The position numbers were made by a program, and so were the translations under genes. Source: Varroa destructor (lineage: Eukaryota; Arthropoda; Arachnida; Mesostigmata; Varroidae). Taken from it: 64,000 nt of DNA. The notes under the pieces were generated by a model. It saw only the letters and a program-made list of their open reading frames with translations. It had not been told where the DNA came from and did not search any database. Shown here one piece after another: positions 1 to 14,080 of the stretch. The stretch spans positions 58,663,601 to 58,727,600 of the forward strand of contig NW_019211454.1 of NCBI RefSeq assembly GCF_002443255.2, read 5' to 3'. Within the stretch, counting starts at the first letter, position 1. Every line of letters starts with the position of its first letter.

Positions 1-3000
1 GAGTTGACCTGTAATTTTACATTAAGCAGTCGAAAAGTATTCACGGTTTTTAGATCACAATTGGAGCAAATAGTTTTCTATCTAAACCAGTATTACTAAA
101 CTAAATACGCGCCGCATTAACTAATGATTTTCTGCCATTTTTTAAAATTTCTATAGAACTTTTGCCATTTCTGGTGACAAGTGGTACTTCCTTAAAGCTA
201 AATTAACATCATTAAAAGAGTTCTGCAGAGAACGAAGCAGATGATAGATGATGGTGCAAGGTCCAGACTATACGGCAGATGCATTTTTTGTCTAAGTTGT
301 TTAAATTTTTGCCGGGTAGCTAACGACGTATGCAGTTGACATTGTCATGACGAAAGACTGTTCGCTAGTTCCTGTCAATCCTTTTAATGACTGATAGTCT
401 TGTTGGTTTCTGAAGGGTCTAAATCTACCGTTTTGCCGAATAGCAGCGGTTCATAATGCATAGTCGTTTTCAGTTCCACTAAAGCGCATAACTGCACCCC
501 ATTTGGCACCTTTCTGAGCTTTTCCACTGATGACCATGATCTTTTTCGTACATTATTGTGCGAAGAACATCATGCAGTCCGTAGTTAATCCCTTTAGAAA
601 GGGTTCGCGTTCCTTCCGATTTTATGGAGTTTCGGTCATTTCGGACGGCATCCAAATATCGTGTTCTTTTCTGTAGGTAGTTTTTTTCAAGTGGTTTTGA
701 AACTGCTGGTGGCGCATGCTAATTAACGATATCTTTCGCAATAATTTTATCAACTTTTGTCGTAACTGATTTGGGTCATTTTTTGGGGGGGCATCTTTTA
801 CATCGAAAGTTCCAAGAGAGAAGCAAGAAATCCATTTTTGAGCCATGTACTCTGATAACACATCTTAAATCATAAATAGCACAAATGTTTAAAGCCGTAA
901 GCCAGTGTGCCTTTATCGTAATACAATTTTAAAATACAGGAAATCTTAGGAAGATTTCACTCATCTTCGAGATGCTCTGCTTAATGTTTGAATAAAAACG
1001 TTCCAAGGTTTCATCACATATACTACTGCCAAGTTTCAATTTCAAAGTAACGCCTATCACCTATATCATCTATGATGTGTAACTTTAGAACTTTTAACTA
1101 GAAAAACCCCCAATACTTTTTCAATCTCCCGATATTTTTTAACTTTTTTTTTAACATTTCGTACGCTCTGTTATGCGTTCAGACACCTAGGCGTACTTTA
1201 GTTTATGGTCAATCTGAATTTATGGAAATAACTTGCCTGGAAAGCAGGAAAAATTCGTTGAAATTAAATATCTCTGATCCTTCATGAAGTTCATACAACT
1301 CACTGTAGTGGCTTGAACGGCCAAGCTCCTGCTTGAAATAGGCCCGTTGAGATCGCTACCTCGTATTTTTGTTACAGAATAAACCAGTCGGGTATATAAT
1401 ACGTTTCTTGAGATCGTGACCCACCGAATACCTGAAATTGCTTCATATATACCATTATATTACAATAGGTACATATTCCTACATTTTGACCAGCCGGAAT
1501 TAGTTCTTCATTTATTGACAATGATTTTTACATACTGAATTGACAGCTTTCGTCAGACTGGCTGTTGCACAATAGCTGATTGTAGCGAACGTAATCAGTA
1601 AAGGCTTCAAGGAAACGACGTGGTTTGGTGGAAATGCGCATCATCTCTTCCTAGCAAAAATAAATATCAAATCTCAGGATGGAGGAATGATGACAATGAA
1701 CTGAAGAAGCTATAGGTGTTGCTCCTATGGTTATTCTGGTGTCTCATAGGTCTACCAGTGAACAAGTAGATAACTTCAGCAAAATCTCTTCTGGGAGTCT
1801 CTGAAGAAACGAGCTAGCTCTCCGTAATATCGAAGAAAATGTTGATCGATTTGTCATTGTTTACGAATGTCGTAATACTTTTGACGAAATTTTGCCCAAC
1901 CAAAACATATGACACACCGTTATAATGAATCATGAAAATTTCTCGCCGGACACGTAAAAAATGCCGCTGCAATTATCAGCAACAATAAGAAACATGCGAC
2001 AACTAACGATTATCATAATTAATTACTAAGAATAAGGATATAACTTTGGACTTAAGAAAACTTCGTTCTTACTTCGTTCGTAAAACTTAAACAAAAGGCT
2101 GTTTGCACTTCCAACGTTGCTTCAACGCGAAGCCAAAGTTCCAACGTTGCTAAACATCGTACTAAATCTTATGTAGTGCATTCACGTAATGCATGTAAAA
2201 AAAAAATTGCTCATTTGTCTTCTCGACATCGTTACCACTTGGCTTGCAACATTTTTCCGGTGTCCTTTTGAAACAATTGACCCCTTTTGATAAGTGATTC
2301 TGTCAAGTAATGTTAGATGATTATTTACAGCATCTATTGCTCCACCGTCACATTTGTCTCTCTTCGCTGAATTTTATAGACAGATGCAAAGTGTACTCGC
2401 ATGGCCAGGAAAAAATGGTGGCTGAAGGGTTGGAATTTAATTAATATTACGATTTCGCTGGTTTCCGTCTCGGACTTTCATTAAAATTATCGGAGATAAT
2501 TTCAATCCAAAAAAATTGTTATGATAGTAACAATTAGTTAATCAGAATCTGGAAGTACACCAGCGAACTTTCGAGAAAAACAGAAACCTCTCTCGTCATC
2601 TCGTCGTTCGCTTGAACAAATCGATACGTCTTTCCGTTTCGGTGCTGGAATACGTTCAGGTAACGGACTATTTTCAATGTAACGAAGTGAATACGAATTG
2701 TTTCCCCGTGCTGCATACGATACCTTTCATACTGTTTAAACCCTAGTATGTATCTAGAAATAGAAAAATATAAATTATAAACATTACACAAATAAAGTAA
2801 GCTAGATTAGATGTTAGCGACTAGCAATAGATAGGGTACCTAACGTACAACTTCCTTATAATTTATTTAATATCTACTCTGATTCGTAATAGGATTTCTC
2901 ATTATGCAGTACTGATTTCACAAACTGGTTGTAATGGAGCACAGTGTCTTACGAAAGTACTTAATATAATGGCTTTTGTTTATACTTGCGCAGATCGGTA

Positions 3001-4956
3001 ATGGACATTTATGCGAATCTGTAGCATTGATTAAGCCTATGATTGACTAGTGTCTAACAGTGGGCTCTCAAACAATGTGTTCACATTGTATCACTTCAAT
3101 GTTCGTTCAAGGTTACCTGCTACAAGCAGACGACCCATGCGAACCAACTCTGGCTAGGTGGTCTGCTACTACGGATCAGTATACGCTATTCGCCATTATT
3201 TACGGTCTATTATTCTTCTGGGTTGCTGGGAAGCTGACCTATTTAGGCTCAACCGAGATGATGTTATAAAATATGCCCACTTTTCTTACGTTTATCTTGT
3301 CGCAATCACGGTGAAGCTCTATTCCAGAACGCAAGGGGTGAGACTAAAGGCAAAAGCAACTTGGCCAAGGACAAGGACTAGAGAAGGCCACCATGCTCAC
3401 GAACCATATGCGAGTCGAAGGAATGTTTTAAGTGGAAGTTTTCGAAATGTGTGCGATAGGAAACTAAATGTATGTACGCATTTAATCACTTGGATATCAT
3501 AAGCTAAAAACAAAAATCGTCTAATGTGTGGTTCAGCATTTTCATAACTTCTTGTAGGGGGCTTTATTCTATTGATACTGCTATTCAGATAAATACAACA
3601 TGCCTTAGCTTTTGCCAGTATAAATCAAATAGATATTGCGTTCATAAGCTGCTATGGTTAGATCAGTTTTACCATATACCAACAGACAAGTATATGAAAA
3701 ATTGATACATGTTAAACATATGTCCATTACGATCCAATAAGATCAACAAATTTTATTAATCACACTGTAGAAAACCAAAGCACAGTCTAGGAGAGCGATT
3801 CGCACAACTTTCCGATACAAGCTTACACATACATGTACATTTTATGCGGCATTTGGGCGGTCTGGCATTTGGGGATCAACAAGGAAAAACAATAGAGAAA
3901 TGTTCTTGTGCATTTTGAAGCTGGTAAAGCAAAGTGGAGGTAAACGTTTCATAAACGCGTTCCCTCTCAAAATGCTTCTCCACAGAAGATGAATAGCCAC
4001 CGGACCATGAACAGTTAAGGGTACGCTGATGTAAAAAGTTTCGTCCATTTACTAGAAGCGTTATACGACAGTATGAGATACAATGTTACATGACGACACA
4101 CATATCTGCTGGGCGCAAGCTGACTACATCTATACAAGTCGGTAGGATTCGGTAACCATAAGTATAAAGACGAAAAACGTTTTCTATTCGCATAAACTGA
4201 ATAGATCACAAAGCTGTTAGTACGCGGCCGTATATATATACACTGATTTAGCTCTATCGTTAACTGGCAGGCAGAAACACTGCTCAGCCACTCCCTCTGC
4301 TTTAATATATCCGCAGCTGCGTATTTATTCATATACTTGTACTATAATATTATATCTATCGTTAGCAGGACGTGCCCATCCTGCGGCCGCTGTCCTGTAG
4401 CGCCCAGGAAGTTTAACTCCATGTCGACTTGTTCAGACCTTCTTACGCTCTTCTAGTTCACGTGTCAGGTGGGATTTCGTTGCTTTTAGAAATGACTGAC
4501 AGGTTACACAACCGACGACATTGGGGCCGCTTTGCACAGCGCGAACCTGCGAAAACAGGTTCACAGAATTAGATTTTGCACCGTCGGAAGTACTCGCGTG
4601 CTCGCGATTATGCACTCTCTATAAAGTCGATTCCCATTTTACTTTTTCTACCTGCAAGCCGACTTATCACAGCTGCGTACGTACTCACGTGTTCTAGTGC
4701 ATACGCTCGCGTTCGGAACATACAGACCATCGACCAACGCACGGTTTTTGTTTGCTCCTGGATAGCTCCGATGACAGGTTGGGAATATTAAAGCCTTAGC
4801 TGATTTGGCCGAACTGATCGTGATCTTTTTGAACCGGTTTGGTCTGGCATGGTATGCCTTCCTTAAGGGTAAACCTACTGACCGTCCATTCTACTCGCAA
4901 CATACATGTTTAGGCCGCTCACCGAAGACTGGCCAGTTAACGTGCCCTGATTGATG

Positions 4957-4995
<39 letters not shown>
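4957..4995. repeat. Compound (CA)n(TA)n microsatellite
   Basis: About eight CA units followed directly by about eleven TA units. Open frames that run through it encode only alternating Tyr-Ile or Cys-Val and are not genes. Confidence 0.95.
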
Positions 4996-6096
4996 GAATT
5001 TGAGCCCTTCGAAATAACACAGCAATAGCATCGTCCTTTGCCAGCTCGGTAGGTGGAGTTCGACTCCGCGGGTAGCTCCGATATAATTGAAGGAGGGCAT
5101 CGATTAACTGGATTGCTCGTGGCCTACACTGACTATGGGCCTTGGCGGATGCGAAGGGAAACCACGTGCAACGAGTAAATAGATTGCTTAGAGAGCCTAT
5201 TGCAGACAAATATAAGTAATCGGTTCGTAAGGAACTACGGGCAAAACGGTCTTCATCAACAAAGTAATGAGTTGAGAGTCAACTTTCGTTAATTCCATGA
5301 GATTTTACAAAAAAACACTAAAGGGTAGATTTATGCCAAAATGTAGCTCAGACGAATTGGTGACCCTCAGAAACAATCAACGAAGCTTACCAGCTTAACA
5401 AGTCTTAAACTGCCAAGGAATATATACTGCACAACCAAAAACAGGACATGACTGGCGACTGGGACCACTTTTAGCTGTCACCCGTTATTTTAGTAAAAGT
5501 CTCCAGCGCACAAAACGAAAAATTTTTTGGAAGGTAATTTCCGTTGACACTCTGCAACGCTATCGTCGTTTTATACCGGATTGTTATCGTATCCTTTGGG
5601 CGCCGATAGTATCAGAGTTCCCAAAGCCTTCTTCTTAATATCTACGGACGCCAGAAAGCATTCCCTATTTGCATAAATTTTTTTTAGTCAACCTAAAGTT
5701 ATATCTATGTATATACGGTGATTCATTACCTTTTGCCAACATGACGAATATCAATTATTCAACGTGAAAAAATCCGGGAATGTAAATTGTAGGACCAGTT
5801 CTGGCCTTCAGGTTCTGACTCATCATTCCAACGTACAAGAATCGTTGCCTTCTTTTACAGAATCCTCTTTTTTAATATAATATATAATTGATTTATTATC
5901 AGAACAATTTAGATTATTAGCTATATAGATAAATGTGCAGATGCATAAATCTCCCTTCAGTTACATATAGTATACGTCTGTTTACATATAGTATAACCCA
6001 GGTCGGTGTTGTCCAGTTTATTGTCAGGTAACAACCCTGATGATACCGTCAGCACTATCTCAAACTAACCTTGACATCAGTCAATTTCAAAAATAT

Positions 6097-6119
6097 TATA
6101 TATATATATATATATATAT
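6097..6119. repeat. (TA)n microsatellite
   Basis: Uninterrupted TA alternation of about eleven units. Confidence 0.95.
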
Positions 6120-7220
6120 TAGTTTATTATTTAGATTACGTATTAATTTCGTAGTAAAATTTTTTATCAGAACTGTTCATCACTCGTTGTTCTGCCACTC
6201 TAGTTTCTCAGACAGCTCACAGAGAAGAAGGTACATATAATTGCCGAAGCAACGTTGTTGAAAGCTGTTGATAATGAATTCTTTCATAGGCCTGTCTGTA
6301 ATTTGGTGACTTTTGAATTGAATGGAGATATTTTATGACGAGTCCATGGGCGACGCAGACACGTGTTATTCATATCTTTGCCGTTTTCAGGTTCAACTGG
6401 CGAATTTTGTTACTGTTGCTGACAAAAGGGCGTGAGGCGCTTCCATGTCTGCGGATGCCCTTTTGTGCCAGTACGTCAAGCGAGACGTTGCTATATAGGG
6501 CAAATATTGCCAGATGATACTGTGCCAGGCTCCCCATTGCAGGACCGAATCGCGGAGATCGGATATCAGATCAAAGTCTACTTTTGCCGTACGCCGCTCG
6601 AAGAAGTTTCAGTCGAGGGCCGGCACCGGAGAACAACGAGGCGTGTTTTCGCGTGAAGGCACCTCTTCTCAGCGTAAAGTTTCGTTTTCGATTTAGGTTA
6701 CAGTTTACGGCCTACGAAGCCGGTTGCAGGACGGCTCAGCAAATAGTCCTGTTGAGTTTTCGATATGATAACGAGACGAAGGCAAGCAAAACATATAGGA
6801 TTGAATATCCATTTGTTATCTTCGACAGCGAACGACAAGGTCTGCCAGTGGCACTTTTTCGATGTTCAATAATGAGAGAAATCCGCATGTTACACTTCTG
6901 AAATGGTCCAAGAAATTATTAAAAGATTGTGTCGGTGGAACCGACAAGCATAAGGCTTGGTTACTAATAACGGACCGGTAATTACTTACGTATGAATATG
7001 TCGTTGAATATAATGCTCTCATAGTCTGGCATACTCGTGTTATCGATTAACGAAGTATGTTAGTAATTTCTTAGTTGGTCTGCTTGGAGGATTGGTGAGT
7101 AAACCGTGCATGCCGCAAGGTTAACGACGTCGTACGGATTTTCTAAAAGATCTTTATGCAGAAAAGTTCGGGAAGTTTCTTATATCCCATTTTGCAAAAA
7201 AACTTCTAGCTCGATCAAAA

Positions 7221-7255
7221 TTTTTTGATAGCTGTTATTTATAGCTATCAAAAAA
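7221..7255. repeat. Perfect 13-bp inverted repeat (hairpin)
   Basis: Arms TTTTTTGATAGCT (7221-7233) and its exact complement (7243-7255) enclose a 9-base loop. The function is unknown. Confidence 0.85.
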
Positions 7256-7875
7256 AGCTTTGTGTTTGAAGTTCCGTAATGAATCAGCTTACTTACGCCT
7301 CCTCACTGTTAGCTTTGCTTCGATTTCAAAGACTACTTGATCTCGTTTCCTACTCATTCATATTATATTGTGGACGTAGCGTACACGGCAATGTGCCGCG
7401 GTGCAAGGCGTAACAGCAAAACATTTAAATATGGAAAAAATCTAGATTGTAAATTAATTATCAGCACCGTAGTTAATTTTTTTAGGAGAAATGCCCGCGG
7501 TCCATAAATGGTTTGGCCGCCGTATATCAAATTCTACAATGGCTGCTGAAGCACGGACTACGTTCATGAACTTCGCCACTATTCTGCTAGAGCAGTCCTT
7601 TATGCTTACTAAACATAGTGCACAAACACGCGATAACGGATCTGCATTAGCGCTATGTTCTAACTGTTCAGTCGACTATTTGGAGCCGATCATGGATTTG
7701 CTTTGCTGTGCCTACCCCATTGCGAACTACTTTTCGCGGGCCAAACTAAGATGCATACTTGAGTTCCGCTGTTATTTACTTACTACATACATATATATCA
7801 GATATCTGACAAAATATACGCGTATTTTTTGCCTCGAATAACATGTCTGTAGTTCGTTACATAACCTCCTTGGAT

Positions 7876-8057
7876 GTTTTTTTTTGTTATGTGGACATCT
7901 CTACCTTTCGAGTTTTACGTCCGGTGTCACCGTTAGGCATTTTATTAGACAGACGGTTGGCTCCCAGCAGCAAATGTGTCTATGCCCGAATTCGAACCAC
8001 AATCTGACCTTGAGGTTGGCATACAAATACGTTACCCACTAAGCTACAACGGGTCAT
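7876..8057 (-). mobile_element. tRNA-derived SINE, copy 1
   Basis: On the minus strand the element opens with a perfect Pol III A box (8046-8035, TAGCTTAGTGGG, matching TRGYNNARNNGG), then 36 bases, then a near-perfect B box (7998-7988, GGTTCGAATTC). A non-tRNA body of about 80 bases and an A-rich tail (T-run on the plus strand at about 7878-7887) follow. The body matches the copy at 58.4 kb: a 29-base block (7911-7939 here) differs at 3 positions. A box, B box, unrelated body and A-tail together indicate a SINE and not a tRNA gene. No target duplication was confirmed. Confidence 0.72.
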
Positions 8058-11000
8058 GTTATTTGTACCCATACTCGCCGGTAACCTCACATACACCCAA
8101 TATGTAGCGAAGAAGACGCCAGAGGGACAGAAGGTAACGTTCCTCTTATTATTCGCTGAGACGATGTTTCTCGTAGTGTGTTCTCTCTATGCTCGCACAG
8201 ATATACGATGTTCTCCAAGAAACTGTGGTTTCTTTTGAAACTGACATTATTTGACGGTAATACGCGTACGACTCATGCCATGCTTAACATTTCAATGAAA
8301 AGTCTGTTAATTTGAATTTTCTCATACGACTGATTTCATTTGTTGTGACAATTGGGGAAGTTGTTTTTCTGGTATGCTTTGTGTACGCATTGGATTCATC
8401 ATGGAATAGTATGAAGGTAGAAGTTCGGTGGATGGAATTTCCGCTTACCTTAGCTTGATTCCCTGTGAGCAAAGGTAGACATACAATAATTTTTCAGACA
8501 TCTAAAACAGTTTTAAAGCTTACGAACGGAGGGTCAGAGTCGTGTTAATACTCGGTCGTGTCGCGTAATTCGCACTGCCAAAACTGATTCGCAGTAGGGT
8601 ATCGCCTGTATTGATTTCCGTATTAAGGCTTATTTCGAATCTGTTACATTCAAGAACGGTCAAGGACTTTGAATCTGTCTACTTCAGCCTAACTGAATAC
8701 AGGAACCAGATCCGCGTAGGTCTAAAAGCAATATAATACCAAGGTAACGTTTTCCATAGAGAGACCACAAAGAGACTGCTGTTCACCGTACCTTGTGGCG
8801 TCCAGTGTGCATCTTATTAGTTTCTGTAAAAACGTCACATCTAGAATATTTACTCTGAGACGTTTGCTGACACCCGTTCAGGGCCGGTCAGGCAGGCTTA
8901 ACTAAAAGCGCGACTGGGTTCCTTTCATCATTCAACATGTTACAATGCTTTTCCCGTCTACGTTAGTTACAGAGGCGTGTCAGGTTCGTATGGGCTGCTT
9001 GTTTTCTGGTTATTTCGACACGCAGGATTGGCTTCATTATCACAGCTGCTAAAATTATTATGACATCCATATGTCCGTCAGATGACTGAAAAACACCATA
9101 TGAAACAAGCTTAACCCTCGGGAATTAGCCGTTGACGTCGTTTTACTAGGATGTACATATATAGATCTATGTAACGTCGTCGAGAAGACGATATACTTAA
9201 CTTCAAGTGCTCGCTTTTAAGGTTGAACTTTCTATTTTGTATTGAGGATGATTATAGATGCACATGTCTTGCCTATGTATGATATGTTTATCTCTTTTAC
9301 TAACACTGGTTGTACACAGCGGCTAGCCTGTTCTCGCTAAAAGGCATATCCCACATTTTTGTTGAAAAGATGTCCAAAATTTGTCAGATAAATTCTCACT
9401 TTAAGCAAATGCAACAGCGAAAAAATTAACTTTGCATCATGCAGTTATGGAGCGTTGCATGCTATCTAGACATTTTTACTTTTCATCACATAGCGCAAAT
9501 CCTAATAGCATTTTCCCTAAGTATCGCTAAAAAAACATACAAAAACAATAATTAAAAGACGTCCGGTGTACATCATTTTCACGAGCGACACAGAAAAATG
9601 GACTTCAGGCTACAGGCGCAACCAGGGGCATAGGCTGCCGTGATACCTCTGGCAGAACTTGGTCGACGACTATTAATGGATTAAGGCACATTTATAGAGG
9701 TAATAAAGGAGAGGCAGGAACGATTGTACATGGCTCCAATAAGAAAGGGGTCTCGATTAGAGCATAATTTGTCGCAAGTGTGTATGTTTTTAGTTCACGT
9801 CCAGTATCAGCTTGCCGCAGAGCTGCTACACTCATCAGGTTATGAATTGTGACAGCTTTTCCGTAAAGGGCACGAAAGCGAATCACAGGCAACGTTGTCA
9901 TTCCTTTGCGGTCGCCATAGGTGTGACAGGCTGTGAAATGCCTGTCGAACTAAGCATCTTGAAAGAAAGCTAACACCTGTTATTGGAGATCGAACTCTTA
10001 TTGATGTACCTACTAAAATATGAGAGCATCCGAAAACTACTAGTGAATTTATTTGAGGTAATTTTATGTAAGTCCATGTTGTTTAGCTGAAGCGTCGGTG
10101 GTACATAATTAAAGAAGCTGCGCTGTGATGTCGCACATTGTTGTCTCCGCAGTCGATAAATCTTTTTCTTTATTAAAAAAAGGAAATGTTTTCATCACTA
10201 GCTCATACTTCACTAAAATAGTAATATCTTACAGAACCGAGATGGTGAAACAAGATCTATCTAATCAGTTAGGAACGCCTATATGTTTATATAAGCACGT
10301 TGCAATACGTGGAAATAGCTATATAGTTGCAATAGTGCTTGAAATTGATTTTACAGATATAAAATTAATCAAAAAACTATAATGAAAATTATCTAATTTG
10401 ACGTTCTAATATTCATAATGCCAAAATAAGTGCACCACGGAAGTTTGTTTATGTCTCAGAGCTCGACAATAAGCCTGTGTAAATGCACAAGCGAGAAATT
10501 ATATGTTGCTTTCAGCGGTATCTCTGTTCTTTTGCTGGCCTGTGGCCGATTATGTGAGTTAGATGAAGGCAGGCGATTTGCTCAATTGATACTTATCTAT
10601 TTATAGCGCACCAACGTTGCTTTTCCATCCGATAAGATAACGAAAAACTTTTGTCAACCTAGGCCTTTTCTCTGTATGGCCGTTACAAACAACTTGTTTT
10701 ATAGCTTCGCCCACGAATCTTGTTTCATATTTTACTTAAATTTTAACGTCGCCCTTTGTACTTTGCTCCTTTTTCTCATTCGAATACAATTGTTAAAGTG
10801 GGTTTGTTCGTCATACTGAATGAAGCTTGTTTTCCGATGTTCGACTAAAATACTTCGAGACCCAGAAATCGGGACCGGCTGTGGAAATGTACGTGAGGTT
10901 CGTTTTACCTACACAGGTATCCTTCGGCAGGCGAGAAAATTTCCGAGTGGCATTGGGATATGATGTTAAGCTTTTTTCCTTCTTCAGTTTGCAACAGTTT

Positions 11001-13779
11001 GTCGACAAGTTATGATTATCTAAGCATGTAGGAATTAGGGGCGAGCGCAAAGGACAGCCATTTGCAGTAATGGCAAATAATAGACTCGGTGAGTGAAACT
11101 TATGTTTTAAATAATACTATCAATAGGACTAAGATAATGCAAAGCATGCTTAGCGAGCGTAAGGTTGTTTCTTACATGTCGTGTTGAAGGCTCCTTAGTT
11201 CTATCATTTTGCGGACATGTAAAGCACGTTTTGAGGATGGGGCACTTCTGTTCTGGGAACGCCGGAATCCTTGTTCGTGTTCCCCTCAAGGATTTCACAT
11301 GTTACTTCATTAGAATTTTCAGCTGCACTTACCTGTAATATATTTGCGTCCAATTGGCATTAATAGAGGGAAAATTTTGTCTCAGCATTAATATATCCTA
11401 ACGTTGATAAGGGTACTACAATTAGCTAAAAACATGTAGCAAATTAAGGCAACACCGGACGAATTCAAGTCAAAATGGCTATGCATCAGCCTAAGCAAAA
11501 ACGTACCTTTATGGCTTAGGGAGCTCGTCCGCTCGAGTGAATTTTTATAGACGATTGTTAAAAACTTACGTGAATTGGTGTCTAAAGTATAATCTTAGTT
11601 TAACAGCAGACGTATGAGGTAAGTTATATTACAGTAGCTAATTTCATCTTCCTTCTCGAGAGTGATGGCTTTTTACTGACGTAATGTTCTCATACCTAGG
11701 AGCATTCCTGTTTCGAATGCACTATACTACCATCATTTGTGAGAGCATTTGTAGGGCTATGCAGGCACACGTACAAACCGTAACAGGGAGATCCGGCAAA
11801 AAGTAGAAATATGCATCCTTATGAATAAAGTTTGCCGCAACCGAATCTGCAATACACTGTGATGTTGGCATCGTTGAATCAATAATCAGACCCATGATAG
11901 AATGTAAAATATACACTCCTTTGAAAATAAGGTTGTTCCAAAATAGTTTGTACCAAGGTTTTTTGTGTTCAATACAAGAACGCTTAAAAAATTGTCCCTC
12001 GTATCATCTATAAGTGACAATAAAATTGGTTGGCAAACTATTCAGAAAAAAAAAAACTGAATCTAATCAGATTTAATAGTCGTCGTCGTCTAGTCTGATG
12101 AACCTTATGTAGTGAAATGATAAAGGTACGTCACATTTAATCGAAAACGTGGTTCCGATATGAAGTACAAAAAAAATGAAAGGCGGGAGATGTTTACTTG
12201 CATTATAAAAGCTACGAGTAACACACGTTATCATCGCACCGTATTATAGGGTATAAACAACATTGTTTCATTGGAAATTCTGCATGATTTATGCAGAACA
12301 ATTTTGTTTTGTGAAATACATAAGGTTCTAAGAAATTGTCGAAGAGTAGTGTCTCAGTCAAAATTAAAAACAGTTTACACCCGCATGTGAAACGTTCCCG
12401 CTTATTTCCGTTCAATTACGATAATAGATTGAACTTTATATTATATCGAAATTACTTAACGAAATCCTCACTGCAACAGCTTATGGCAATTCATACTTCC
12501 AAGTATGATTAATGCTGAAATAAAAAAAAAAAGCTCGTTTTCTATAAACATCAGGGAGTATTTGCATCACTATCAGTATTTTATAGTGTACTACCCTCTA
12601 AGACTCTTTGCCATTATTTACTAGAGCCTGTTTGTATATTTCTTTGCGATTGCCGGCATCGATGTCCAACTCAAAGGCAATCCCGAACTGGTGCAGAAGA
12701 CCCATGTGTGTGAAATGTGTAGCCAGGCAGGCGTACGTGCATCTTGATTTATGTTTATTAGCTCAATAGTGACTAAGTAAAAATTGACTGTCTATAAAAC
12801 ACAGACGTTCTATATTATTTTTAGTTTCAAAAAGCCGATTATTTTAAGCCAGATGCTCTTCTGTAGCTAGAGTTACTGGTTTAACGCTAAAAGCACTTGG
12901 CGCTTGATTGTCTTAACACCTCGGTGTGTGTCCGTCCCATGTTCGATTATTTAATCTCGACCGCCGACAGTATATTATAAAGATATTGAAAATACGTAGC
13001 CAAAGTAACAATTTTTCCAACGTAAACTTCAATGGTTGCTACCGCATAGCGAAATAGGGGCGAAATAGTAACGTGTTTGTTGGTGGTCACAGGAGTTGTT
13101 TATTTACCGCTCGAGCAAACGAATCATTGCAAACCAATGTTTCGACATTTGTAGATATAAGGCCAGCCGGTACCTACTCTCCTGCACCTCAATGTACCCG
13201 GAGGGCAGTTTTAACCCTGCAAAGCAAACAAAGGAGAGGAATAGGGATCCCAGCTAGCATAGAGCTTAATTCTGAGAAAGGGATATTCCAATCGTCACTT
13301 GGAGATTTTGAAATTTAGTCTAAATTACACATGTGCTATATCAGCATATTTGTATTAGAAACGCGCTTTAGCTGTTGTGACATGCATGTCTGTGAAAAGT
13401 AAACAAAAACAAAAAGCTTTCTGGGTGTACAGTTCTTTGTCGAGTGTAATTGCGAGTAAGGTTTATCGCGGCTGCGTTCGCACATTGAAATACATCGAAA
13501 GCTGTTGGCCATGGCAATGGCAATGTGTTTAAGACAAAAATCGAGCTCCTCTATACAGTGATATGCTCGCGTCTTACGTACAGGGACTTTAATCGTTCGT
13601 AAATGTCGAAGCTCATATACTTAAAATTAAGGAAAAGCCTTGCGCTTTCTACGATTTCGGTCCATGAGCGATTCGAGTCTGTGGTCATCGAGTGCCAATG
13701 AAAATTTCCTTATGTGGCTGTCTGTACCTCGCCATCGTTTGCAATCGACAGTGTAGCCATATTGTCCTACAAAGTAAGT
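8058..13779. other. No recognisable gene
   Basis: Only short unrelated open frames are present (up to 85 codons). A weak tRNA-like pair of boxes occurs near 12863-12950 but does not fold convincingly. I see no repeat or regulatory structure that I can name. Confidence 0.55.
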
Positions 13780-14080
13780 ACTCGTGTCTGAAATTCATAG
13801 TTTTTCATAGGACCTTTTCAACGTTATTTCGGTGTGTTGGATCGTATTTCTGAACTGACTCATTCACTAGCAGCATTAACGGTTTGTCACTTCGATGCGT
13901 ATGGTTGTCAGGCGTTTCAAATGCCACTCAAAAAAACCTTACCCAATCAAAAAATTTGGTCCGAGCGAACACGTGGCGGCAATGACAAAAAAGCAGAATT
14001 CAGTTGTATTTATTTGTCACGCAAACTACACGCATCTACGGTAATAAGACAATTCAATTACACACGTATGTTACCTTAAC
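13780..14080 (+). mobile_element. Ty3/gypsy-type RT/RNase H fragment, broken
   Basis: Reading from about 13806 on the plus strand gives S-F-I-G-P-F-Q-R-Y-F, then I-S-E-L-T-H-S-L-A-A-L-T, C-Q-A-F-Q-M-P-L-K-K-T-L and later C-I-Y-L-S-R-K-L-H-A-S. These correspond, in order, to the RT-RNase H hinge of Ty3/gypsy LTR retrotransposons (FLGL.NYYRRF, LT.PL..LT, C..AF..LK, A.ASR.L). The expected TDAS catalytic stretch is absent, probably by internal deletion, and a TAG lies just upstream. I could not find LTRs, integrase or gag. The open part is 81 codons (13834-14079). It is a dead fragment; exact limits are uncertain. Confidence 0.55.

Larger units (their letters stand above)
1..7875. other. No recognisable gene; AT-rich intergenic or intronic DNA
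   Basis: Open frames here are at most 116 codons, overlap in several frames, carry no domain I recognise and fit chance. Contents that stand out are a CA/TA microsatellite (4957-4995), a TA run (6097-6119), a duplicated TTCCAACGTTGCT word near 2107 and 2140, and a hairpin at 7221-7255. Spliced short exons cannot be excluded by eye. Confidence 0.6.

Noticed and set aside
4891..5209. Overlapping minus-strand frames over the CA/TA repeat
   Set aside because: Their central part is only microsatellite translation (Tyr-Ile and Cys-Val alternation).
8035..8046. A tRNA gene at the 7.9 kb locus
   Set aside because: The A and B boxes are good, but the acceptor and anticodon stems do not close, and the body recurs at 58.4 kb. 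It is a SINE.
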